Positions 40,101 to 52,100 of a stretch of DNA of 64,000 nt are shown one piece after another; within the stretch, counting starts at the first letter, position 1; each line of letters opens with the position of its first letter. The notes below the pieces were generated by a model, which saw nothing but the letters and a program-made list of their open reading frames with translations, made no database searches and was not told where the DNA came from. Source of the stretch: Hyperoplus lanceolatus (Eukaryota; Chordata; Actinopteri; Uranoscopiformes; Ammodytidae); assembly GCA_026929865.2 (NCBI GenBank), contig CM049413.1:13674501-13738500 (forward strand). The letters are read 5' to 3'. A program made the position numbers and the translations under genes.

Positions 40101-43100
40101 ATGTCTTTTATTTCTAGTCTAGAAAAAACATGCTACGTTTTTCCTATTTCTATTTTTCTTATTTATTTGATGTAAAAAATACACCCACTCTAAAAGGTGC
40201 TAGGTTACCCTCTTTCAAAAGGTGTCTTTCTTTCTTTATTTTTATTTTTTTTTTTTTTTATTTTTCCTCTCTCTCTTTGATATATTACTATTGTCAATGC
40301 ATCCCTGTTACATTGTTCTAGAAAAGTAGAAGAAAAAAAAACAGAAAGTGGAGTATTAAGGTTTGGCTGATTACGATCATTGATTGTTTCACTTGTACTG
40401 TTTTTTATTTTCTGTAATCAACAACAAGAAATAACTTTTAAACAATGTTTTGATGTATGCAATACTCTATAAAAAAAAAAAAAAAAGAATTTGGAGCTGT
40501 GGTCGGTTTTATGAGCTCACATAATTGTAATTTAGCAAATCCCCCTGTAACAAAAGCACCATGAGAGTATTCCCTTAAAGTTAAATGTTTCACCTTTAAA
40601 AAGTATTTTCTGGCTAATTACACAAACCCTGGGCCAACTGGTTAAAAAGGTCACATTTATTAACTGTTAATATAATTCACATTTCAAAATCAATTGTCAT
40701 CTAATTAGCTAAACTCAACCCATAGTCAAAGTGCCAAGAGAGATCAGCAAGAAAATAACTAAATGATCCATTCTGTGACTAATTAATCTATTATATGTTC
40801 ATTAAATTCCAATGTCATGTCTGTGTGTTGTTGGATACTACTTGGTTGTTACCACCACTGAGACTGAGGAGGGTCTAGGGAAAGGCAGAAGGGACACTAC
40901 CTGTGTACATGGGTGCTGTGAACGACATACAGTGTTCACTGGGTTGCTATGTGGGAGGCAGAACTGTGCTCAGGTTACTGCTGGTCAATGGGAACAATCG
41001 AACATCTTGTCCCTAACGAGTAACCATAAATATAGTGACTATTGTTATCTACCTATTGCATTGTAATGGATTTAAATGACCAGTGGCACAGATGAAGATT
41101 GATGAGGGCCACACACACACAGATGAAAAGAGACAGGTATGCAGCTCCATCTATATCGGCCCCATAACTGTGCAGTGTTCTGTAAGTGTGACAGATGTCA
41201 CAAGACTATCGCCAGAGATTAATTTGGGTCATTTGCATAGAAAAATAAAGCTTGTAAGGAAACTGAATACTCGCTAAAAGCCTTACAGGGCCTGAGCAAA
41301 CTGCTTGGAACTGGCCATTTTGCAACTGATATTAGACTGAATCCAAAGTTGAGTATGTTTGTCAGTAGCCCTCCAAAATAATGGGAATTTCTAAATATGT
41401 ATATAGACATTAAGCTAAACTCTAGTTTCTGAACTCATTACTATTATGGAAAAATATTTTACAAAGTGGTAAACTTAACATAACAAACTAAGAACAACTA
41501 GCATTGGCCTATCACAGTGCATGCTTTTGACTCCAACCTACCTTGTGTTGGAGCTTCAGCTGCTGGCTCTGCAGTGCTTTCTGCTGCTGGAGCGTCTGCT
41601 GGTGCTGCTGCCTCTGCAGGCGGACTGTCTGCAGCCGGCGCTGGCTCCTCTCCTGCAGGTGCAGCTGCAGCGGTGCTGGCTGCAGACGCTGCGGCTGCCA
41701 CAGGTTCAGCTGCAGGCTGAGCATCGCCCCCAGCAGCAGGTGTCTGGTCCGGAAGAGTTTCACTGTCCTCAGCTACTTTACCATTTTCATTGGCGGCACC
41801 TATCAGAAACACAGGTATGATCAAAAAGCCGGACAAATTACTAAATCTAATACATTTAGAATTTAAATACAGAATAATTGAACGAATCATTCATTAATGT
41901 GTTTCTCTGGACAATTTGATGAGTTTTACTAAAGACTCTTTAGTCAAACAAGCCTTTTTTAACATGTCGTAGTACGTACAGTATATGGATAAATATACAT
42001 AAAATATGTATCTTATTGTTGCTCTTTATATAATTATGACCGAGGAAGGCAAACACTATGAGTGTATTAAGGATGAGGAACACAAGTAACAATCTATCAT
42101 GTGAGGCATAGGAGCTTCATAAGACAGAATGACACCCGTTTCAAAGGTCAATGTAATGTTGGTTTTCATTGGGGTGACCTTGGCACTTGTTGTATGCTGA
42201 CCAGAGGCCAACACACAGACTGTCAGATAAGCAGAACTAGCACTTCATTTCTATCATTTAAACGTGTAACAGTTTGGGGCATCGACACTGTGCTCTTTGG
42301 CTTCCATTGTTTACTTTGTGTTGCCTACGTGATGGCTACGGGCTTGACCTAACCCAAAGCGAGTTAACAAGTAACACATATCATTATGGGTGCCATGCAA
42401 CGCTGAGAACAACTTGTTGTACACAATTCAGACTTGATTTAATTTCCTGAACGCTCAAACAATTTTATTGAAGCAGCCATTGAGGATATGCAGTATCTTT
42501 GGCAAAGTAGCAAAAAGTTTTCTTAGGGTTGTTGACAAAAAAATCATGCTGATGCTTCTTGCTACAGAAGCCCCCCCCTAAATTGAAATACTATTGAGAA
42601 CCTGCTAATATTTATTTATTTATCTGTACAAAACCACTGTATGAGTTTCTGGCACGAGCATTCTGCATACTATCACCTTATTATCAAATTAGATAACAAA
42701 AATTAGCTGAGATAACTTCTGCAGCAAAAAAAAGTTCAGTTTATTAGCTCACTTTGTAACATTTAAACAAGACTGCTCAGTCTGTGTGAATCTCAGGACA
42801 GAGAAACAAGAGCAAATGATTCATTGAGGTTTGCATTTCATTCAAAACATTTTTTAAGGTGGTGTTTTTTTATTATTATAGGCCAATACGCCTTCTTTGA
42901 TGTGATAACCAATAATTCATTAATGTTATTATTAGTCTACGTGCTTGATTTCTTTTTAAATAGCCTACAGAGACACTTGGAGACACATGTGGACATTTAT
43001 TTACTGCAAATCGCGGCCTTTCGCGCGGATATGAACATACACAAGCACACATAGCTTGCTAAAAATCAAATAATTATTTATTTTTTATTTTTATTTTGTC

Positions 43101-45739
43101 AGCTGGAAATCAAGGCAGCCCGCGCCCCCCCCGACAACTCACGGCGTCCCCCCAGGGGGGCGCGCCCTACCATTTGAGAAGCACTAGCTTAATCATTGGG
43201 TAGATCGTTGTTAATGAACAATTACAGCCTCTATGGTTTCTGAATGGTAAGAAATAACTTCCTTGTAAACTTTTTTTTAAAACAAGGATTTGCATTTGAC
43301 ACATTTGCTTGGATTGTAGAATTCCTCACTGTCAAACTTCAATGTTTGTTTAAATTAAACATCCTTTTCAAAACGGTGGATGCTGTCACCATATAATCCT
43401 TTAAGAAAGATTGCATTGTTTAAAAGAACCCCTGGTGACAGCCACGTAACACACACTTTCCTAAGTTTCCTTAGTCCCTAAGTGACATATACCCAACATC
43501 CTGGTGTGGTGGTAATGTGACAATCATGTGACTGTGACAGGAGACTTTACAAAAATTGCACTTCACTTGTGTGACAGGTGAAAGAAATAGCTAATTTTAG
43601 AAGCTTGTTTTTTGTTACTAAATGTGAGTTTAAACCCAATTAACGATTCTAATTTCTTAAAAGTGTGTCCTGTATTACATTTAACCTTGTATGACCATAT
43701 TTCATGAACAAATTTATAAAGTTAGGAAAATATCGCTGTGACGTATATGTGACATCGGGGCCGTCATGGAAATCCTGATGTAACATATTTGTCACAATAA
43801 CAAAAATGTGTGTAAAAAATATTACAAAACAATTTTTGCATTTCTGTATATAAACAAACACAATTTTAATGTCCTATGCCGGTCCCATTTAAATGTAAGC
43901 TAATTGTTTTATTCTTCTAGTATTTAAAAAAAAAACATCAGAACTGTGTTCTATATATGGTCCACTTGGTCTGTGTTATATCTCCCATCATTTTCCTTTA
44001 AGGAGAAATAGGTCTGGGTTCTTCTGGGTTAATTGGCAAAATACTTTTTGAGTTGTAACGACGAATCACTACATCCCATTTGTCAGAGAAAGGGTATTGA
44101 CATGAGACTTCATGTTAATAAGTGTCCTCCTACCGTCTTTCTTAGAAACGCCAAGTGGCATCAGGCGAAGGAAATGAGCTGCATGCAAAAATATGACAAC
44201 ATCCTGGCATATTTACATCCAACCTCTAAGACTGTTTCACAAAAACACCTTGCCGTTCAATGTCATCCGGCTAAGAGCGTCTTGCAAGCAAAGTTTGAAG
44301 CTCTGACAACACCGACAAGATACTTTTCACATGTGAAGGAAACAATTGTTTTGCTTTGATGACCTTTACAGGGAGGTCTGAGGTCAGGTCAGCTGCAGGA
44401 CAGGAGTTTAAACAGGGTCAAGGAGAAATGTATGCTCATAAGGGAATGTTTTAATTTGTGTCTCATAAGAACATTTGAATGTATGCACTGACATGGTAGC
44501 TAATCTGAGGGCCCTGAAGGTCCTTCACAATTGAAATATTTTACTATTGCGGGTGCCAGAGAAGATAATACAGGCCATGGAGGATAACCAGACTCCTATT
44601 GAAATCGCACACTTTGACCCAGAGATGCTCGCATACTGTATCTTGCCACAGTCTGTACTGTTCGTCCACTGACCTAACCTTCACAGTTTAATTTTTTTTT
44701 AATTGTTTAAAAAATTTGAAAAGAGAATGAGTGCAAGATATAATCACATAGAGGTGGTCCCACTTAGTGTATCTTTTACCAGTTATTCACCCACTTATTC
44801 TTTTAATTCTGCCAACTATGCTTAAGGGAGCAAAACTGGTCACTTGGTGACATTTATTCTAATCCTGTACACAACAAGTATTTGGCTGAGATGCAGCCAA
44901 TTTGACAGCCATTGAATGTGAATTACTATTGTCCTGCACATATGTAGAAGATGCTATCTTCCTTAACACTGCTGACCTAACAGCAAACACAGTGTTGATG
45001 TTTTACCTTGAAACGCATGCTAGTTTTACACCATAGCTGGGCCATCTCTGACCCACTACAACAAACATTGTCCAAAGTGGCCTCTCCATTTCCCACTGAA
45101 ACCGTAGACAGTCACCAAATCTGCTTTAATGCCACTGTCTCTCTCATGACCGACAGCGCATTTGCATGCAGACTGAGTCCTCTTTGTCAGAGCAGAGTTC
45201 ACTACAGTATAATGGATGAGTTGACTCTAGTTGGAGATAGCAGTGAACCATTTCCACCTACACGTCACAAGGCTATTTATGGTAACTAACTACTGAAATA
45301 GAATAACTATTAAAATGTCCAAAATCATTTATAGACATAATCTATATGTGGCATCATTTCAGCAAATTCATATTAACACATATGAAATGTTGCAAGGCAT
45401 TGAACAGTGTCCTGTTTTACTGTCAGAAAGGTTGATAGCTTGATAACTATTGTTATTGTTTGGATAGTTACCACTGTTGACTAAATGGAATTATTTTGAA
45501 AGCATTCATTATATTTAAAATATGCTTGCAATGAGTGATACCTAGCTGCAAATACAACAGATAGGCTATGTTATTGGTAATTTCCACAAAGGTTATCTAA
45601 TAAACATATTTGTGAGATTACATATAAATGGAGAGTTGTTTGCGTCACCTGTTGTGCTGGCTCCGTTGCTCTCCTCAGGCTTAGCACTGGGTCGAATCGT
45701 GTCCACCGCTGAAGTTTGGGCACTGGTGGAGCATCCCAT
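30166..45739 (-). CDS. erich5: ERICH5-like (glutamate-rich protein 5, C8orf47)
   Basis: Four exons: 45739-45649, 41799-41542, 30331-30278, 30179-30166, spliced in phase to 138 aa, much shorter than human ERICH5 (about 370). The start MGCSTSAQTSAV mirrors human MGCSSSALN and carries Gly2-Cys3, typical of N-myristoylation plus palmitoylation, so a membrane-attached protein is likely. An in-frame ATG lies one codon upstream. Exon 2 (86 codons) is low-complexity Ala/Pro/Glu (QPAAEPVAAAASAAS and similar). The C-terminus is SEPKKEEAPAPSD. The protein looks disordered, and its function is unknown to me. The position between rida and rpl30 equals that of human ERICH5, which supports the name more than residue identity does. 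Confidence 0.78.
31037..31107. repeat. (CA)n microsatellite
   Basis: About 70 bp of CA repeat in erich5 intron 2, just left of the L1. Confidence 0.95.
31646..32693 (+). pseudogene. L1 ORF1 (RNA-binding chaperone), one frameshift
   Basis: About 349 codons. A basic N-terminus (VEGRASKKASRRTQV) leads into a heptad-rich coiled coil (~residues 50-110: LREIKDFRRDNKQQLSEIKE). Then come RRDNLRIYG and the RRM, with IVAKFASYRVKEEVIRRAW, and the C-terminal domain. ORF1p trimerises and coats L1 RNA. The frame shifts once near 32040-32070, between RIYG and DEGENMCGF, so the copy is no longer functional. Confidence 0.9.
34559..35480. mobile_element. TTAA-targeted DNA transposon (piggyBac-like) inside L1 ORF2
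   Basis: TTAA occurs at both borders (34555-34558, 35481-35484). The inverted ends agcagcaacgagtaa and agccactacaagtaa agree at 11 of 15 positions. Precise removal with one TTAA restores the L1 frame (...LPTL-IEDQNNKL), which fixes the borders. TTAA duplication is typical of piggyBac, but the ends lack the usual C-run and no transposase is seen, so the family is inferred. Confidence 0.75.
35791..36863. mobile_element. TA-targeted, pogo/mariner-like DNA transposon inside L1 ORF2
   Basis: Perfect 24-bp inverted ends begin ggggaaggtggggtgattt and are flanked by TA at 35789-35790 and 36864-36865. Removal with one TA restores the L1 frame (NVDYKLY-TSILARR). A related sequence, gatggggtgatttgtgc, recurs internally near 36158. 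An acidic frame near 36540-36680 (VYSSSEESDISIPL, then a DESSD run) resembles the acidic C-terminus of pogo/jerky-type transposases. This is suggestive only. Confidence 0.8.
36195..36530. repeat. Interspersed repeat fragment within the TA-targeted element
   Basis: The motifs atttataaagcacattta, caaagtgctgtaca and gttggttccacaagcacgg are typical of a common fish interspersed repeat, probably the end of a retroelement. Family not named. If correct, this is a third level of nesting: repeat in DNA transposon in L1. Confidence 0.5.
37358..38333. mobile_element. PIF/Harbinger-like MITE inside L1 ORF2
   Basis: Perfect 18-bp inverted ends tggcgcttttccaccgca are flanked by TAA at 37355-37357 and 38334-38336, the 3-bp TWA duplication of PIF/Harbinger. 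Subterminal CGACTCGACTCG repeats occur on both sides, and a palindrome (ccactgattggcca / tggccaatcagtgg) lies near 37535-37585. Removal with one TAA restores the L1 frame right after the YADD box. No transposase is seen. This GACTCGACTCG repeat type is widespread in fish. Confidence 0.88.
40503..41541. other. erich5 intron 2 right of the L1, nothing recognised
   Basis: About 1 kb of AT-rich intronic DNA between the right L1 target repeat and exon 2 of erich5. No element or gene is seen. Confidence 0.6.
41800..45648. other. Intron 1 of erich5
   Basis: About 3.85 kb. Apart from a probable DNA-transposon fragment around 43010-43187, I see only AT-rich unique-looking sequence. The frame at 44033-44359 has no recognisable motif. 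Confidence 0.6.
43010..43187 (-). mobile_element. Probable hAT end fragment
   Basis: Read on the minus strand it begins agtgcttctcaaatggt, then gggcgcgccccc, as in common hAT-type ends (CAGTGGTTCTCAAATGG...). The matching opposite end and target repeats were not found, so it is truncated or older. Confidence 0.45.
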
Positions 45740-46435
45740 CATGTCCCTTGCGCACAGAGGACTGGACGGTCAACTTCAGAGTGAAGAGGCGAGGGGAGGC
45801 TGTAGCTGCAACGATGATGACGTCGCGCATAGATATCCTCTCTGCAAATGGAGAGGACTCAAACTTCTGACAGTTAATTCCCTGGACGAGACGCAATGAG
45901 ACTCGTTGAATTTGTTCAGTTCCGCGCGTAATTGCGCATCATGGTTCTTCGTCCAAAAAAGCTATCTGTGGCTTCAGTATCTAAAACAATTGGGCACGCT
46001 GGTGAAATATGGGCTTTTGTTGTGTGCTGTAACTTAGGCTGTTTCCAGGAGGCTGGCACAGGGACAAAAATACATTATTCAGTCAGTGTGCAGCGCAGCC
46101 ACCTCTTGGGGCGGGGAAAGTAAACCAGTAACATTTATTCTCGCGAAAATAGCAGGTTAATCATTTACAAAAGTAGCATAACCAGCTAAATGTAGGCCCT
46201 AAATAATATCAAAAGTAAAAGTATTTTTCAATTCAACTTCATTACGCAAAAGAAGAGACCCTGCTAGAGTGGACTGGTAATTTTTAAAATCTGTAAAAGC
46301 AACATTTTAAAGTTGCTTATAAGCAATGCATTTCAATTTTATATATATGTGCTGTGTGTGTGTGTGTGTGTGTGTGTAATATTATTCTTATGTGTGTGTC
46401 AGTTCATCTGCATTGTAATAGTTTAGCATAATTGT

Positions 46436-46509
<74 letters not shown>

Positions 46510-46663
46510 TATCCCCAAAGGGCCTGACAAAATTGTCTCTGGCTGTGTTTTTGTCATAGTACATAAACGTTTTTGTACACATACCATTCGCAGGGAGCAT
46601 TCTGCGCAGTAGTCGTCTGCGCAGGCCTCCCGACAGATAGCAGCGCGTTGCATCATGGTACTT
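45740..46663. promoter_or_regulatory. Head-to-head interval of erich5 and rpl30
   Basis: About 920 bp between divergent genes. It contains a (TG)n tract (46353-46377) and a (GATA)18 tract (46436-46507) within about 300 bp of the rpl30 start. I see no clear TATA box. Confidence 0.45.
46436..46507. repeat. (GATA)18 microsatellite
   Basis: 72 bp of perfect GATA repeat about 160 bp upstream of the rpl30 transcription start. Confidence 0.97.
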
Positions 46664-46674
46664 CCTTTCTCTCC
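46664..46674 (+). promoter_or_regulatory. rpl30: 5' TOP motif of rpl30 mRNA and non-coding exon 1
   Basis: CCTTTCTCTCC is a terminal-oligopyrimidine start of the kind used by ribosomal protein genes, placing transcripts under mTOR/LARP1 control. A short non-coding exon would run to about 46699 before a GTAAGA donor. The coding exon follows a CAG acceptor at about 46813. Confidence 0.55.
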
Positions 46675-46841
46675 GAGGCCATATTGGAGTTAACTCACTG
46701 TAAGAAGAGCTCCGAGTTTTCTGATTAAAAAACAACAGGAATCGTTCATTTTATAATTGTGTTGCTTCCAACACCTTAACGACTTTATTCTCCTCCTCTC
46801 CTTTCGTCCGCAGGTTGGCCGGAACGGACTAAACCGCAAAA

Positions 46842-49093
<2,252 letters not shown>

Positions 49094-49119
49094 AGCTGTT
49101 CCCCCGCCCCGTTGTTATA

Positions 49120-49125
49120 AATAAA
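49120..49125 (+). terminator. Poly(A) signal, rpl30
   Basis: AATAAA 27 bp after the stop codon; a very short 3' UTR is normal for ribosomal protein genes. Confidence 0.85.
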
Positions 49126-52100
49126 ATCGGTGTTAACAATATATACTGCTGTCTTCATTTTCTGATCTCTAAAACCAGCCTGTCCCAATAATGTGTTTTA
49201 TATTTGTGTCCACCAGAGAGCACCAGTGTGCCCTTTGGTTGTTGCAAGTGAAGTGGCTCCCCTTAAACACGTTAAAGGTCTGAGGGATTTCTTCTGGTCT
49301 CTGCAGAGCTGTTCACAATAAAAGACTCGGCAGAAAACATCATAAAAATAATTCTGGAAACCACAGTTGAGCATGATGGGATTGTCCCTCTGTGAACATT
49401 TTAAAGCAACCCGACTGACGGCTTATCAGTGTTGATGTCAAAATTACGTAACTGCTGATCTTCGAGAATTTTTTTTTCACTTGCGTAAACCTTGGGGATG
49501 ACCGTCTTCTGTATTATCTGCAGCAGGTTGACTGTAATAGAGTAAGGACGTTCTCCTTTCAGAGGTATTAAAGGCTTTACAGGGTGATGTCACCCATACT
49601 GTTGTCCTCCGGGCTTGTGTATGTGTGAATATACTGCTCAACACTTAATGGGCCAAGAACAAGGTAGTTCTTCTTTTATTATCGAATGCAGACAGAAATT
49701 AAGGTCTCCCGAAGAGCCGTCAATCAAATGTGATAGTTAAACAAAGTTGACTTCAAATAAAAGATGTCTCCAACAAATAAATTACCAATCTTTCCCTCAA
49801 ATAATGGCTGTAAATACTTGTGGAATAGCAATTATGAGTGAATGTGGGGTTAGTAAAAACCAGATTAATCCTCTACCAAGCAAAAGTTCTTCACTTGTAA
49901 TTGTTGAAAATGTTTTTTATTAATCTTGGATATGAAACTGGACCAATTACCTTAATGTTGCAAACACTTTCACAATCAGTGTTGGAACAGGCTGTGGTTT
50001 CAAACATCCACATGGTGGTTACATATATTACGGGATAAATTAAAAGATTTTATTCTTCCTTGAGGTGCAGTGTTTCCCCAGAAGTCACACTACAAATCTG
50101 CCATGCTACAGCTGTTTTTTTGGCATTTTCAAGCTTTATTTGATAGAATAGAGTTGAAATGGGGAGACAGAGAGCAGGGAGGACCTGCAGTAAAGGTCCA
50201 CGGGCCGGGTCGGATTCGAACTCGCAACCACTGCAACGAAGGCCGGAGCCAATATGGTACGCGCTCTATCCACTTCGCCACCAGAGCGCCCCAGCTGCCA
50301 GCTGGTCAGTTTTAATCTGATTAAGCCTTTCATCTGTATCTGTTGATGGTCCACAAATTGAGGCTGGAGTGGGCCTTTTTGGGAATGGCCCCAAGCAGGA
50401 GCTAAGGTCTTCGGTGATAGTAAAAAGCAGCTCACAAGTACACACATTTCTTTCTGGTAGCCTGAGGACATTGCTTTATGTTTTAAAGGTCCAGCACAAG
50501 CATGTAAGTGTCTCCTTAGTGCGAGAGAGTATTTTAAGTCTGGTCAGCAGGGACCTAATGGAGGGTCCTCATCAAGCTTCATCAGACATTAAATTATGGG
50601 AAATGTAGGATCCATGATTTTTGTAGTTTGACCCAACAAAGAATTAAAAGTCACACTATCTTGGCCTGTGGTCTCAATTGAATTAATTATTTTAAATGTG
50701 CCTCTTGCAAGTCCTACAATGTCATGGCAGTTCTGTACTAAATATCTAGAACACCTCTTAAACATTTGTATTTTTCATTTGCATCTTGTCTACAGTCAAA
50801 CCTGAACACATAACTTAAAATGCTCAAATCAATTCAGAATAAGAATTATAAATCATATTGTACACTGAAGTTATCATGGTCATCCAATTGAGAAATTTTC
50901 TTCATCAAACTTTTTTATTTCATTAGCATTCAAATACTATAAAGAATAAATATGAAGATTTGTAAATTGACAAGATGTGATCTAATAAAGGTCCATGACT
51001 CACGCATCTACCCAGAGACAGATATACTGTATAAGCCATCCATCATCCATCCTGAGGTTTGACCTAGTTTTTTTTGTCCATTCGCTGCTTAAGCTGTGTT
51101 TTTTTTTATCTTGATTCCCAATTCAATTGAATGAAATCATCCCAGATGATCTGTTCACATGCAGCAGATCTGTGCTACCCCTTTTTTGAATTAACAATTG
51201 GGGACAATCTGCACTGTACATAGACAGCACCCTCCAGAACTTCACATTTTCACCACTACTGTAAAGTTTTATAATTTTTTAAATTGTTTTGTCATGTATT
51301 GACAGCTATGTAGAACAAAGTCCTTTAAATACAGATCAATCAAAAATTCCAAACACAAAGAATTGAATTAAGTATTGAACACTGCTCACCACCACAGGAA
51401 AATCCACTGGATGGTGTGTGAGGTCAGTTCACCTCAGTGGGTGCTGCATGCCTTACGTTCTCGCACACATCATTATCGATCATAAACTTCTCTCCTCGTT
51501 GCCAGGCAATGGTCATAACAGACAGAAAAGTACATACATTAAACAGTTTGACAATCTTATAGAATGCATTTAGTAGGTGCATTACTGGGTCATACATAAC
51601 ACATAACATATCTACAATTATTAGTTTATATCCTAGTAGATATTGTTCCCCATATTGGTTATTTTTGATCAGCTGCTTCAGGTACATAAGGTTTGAAAAT
51701 AAGAATTTTTGGTCATAAAAAGAGACTTTGGAAACACCATTTTGGCTCTCCACAAATATCTCCCTTCGAATGTACAACCCTCCCATTTGCATCCAACAAA
51801 CATAAGTAAGTAAGTAAGTAAGAAAAGAGACAGAACATGACCCACTTCTTTTATTTATTTATTTCCCACCCTCTGGCCTGTCCTGGTGGCAGAAAGTATG
51901 TGAGTATGTCTGTTTGGTAGCAGAGCCAAGGTAATGCCAGCTTCCATTTTGAGGCACGCAGGCCGGTAAATCCCTGCTGATCTGTGAGCTTGTCCCACCC
52001 ACCCCACTCCCACAGAGGGATGCTGAGTTTTTTAAGGCAGTGGGATGCAAGCACATCAGCAGGACACCCATATATTGAATTGTCAAAATCTAAAAAAACA

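Larger units (their letters stand above)
31531..40485 (+). mobile_element. Full-length fish L1 retrotransposon interrupted by three DNA transposons
   Basis: Perfect 17-bp direct repeats (AGAATTTGGAGCTGTGG) lie at 31514-31530 and 40486-40502, and a 16-A tail ends at the right copy. Between them are a 115-bp leader, ORF1 (31646-32693), a 536-bp spacer, ORF2 (33230-40018) and a 3' UTR. It is antisense to erich5 inside intron 2. Insertions at 34559-35480, 35791-36863 and 37358-38333 add about 3 kb; without them the L1 would be about 6 kb. The 5' end carries caagatggctgc (31553-31564), resembling the YY1 site at the start of mammalian L1. Confidence 0.95.

Noticed and set aside
41512-41866. Long plus-strand Ala/Leu/Cys-rich frames
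   Set aside because: Shadows of the GC-rich, repetitive exon 2 of erich5 on the other strand.
44033-44359. 108-codon frame in erich5 intron 1
   Set aside because: No motif, no splice context, and composition like the surrounding intron.
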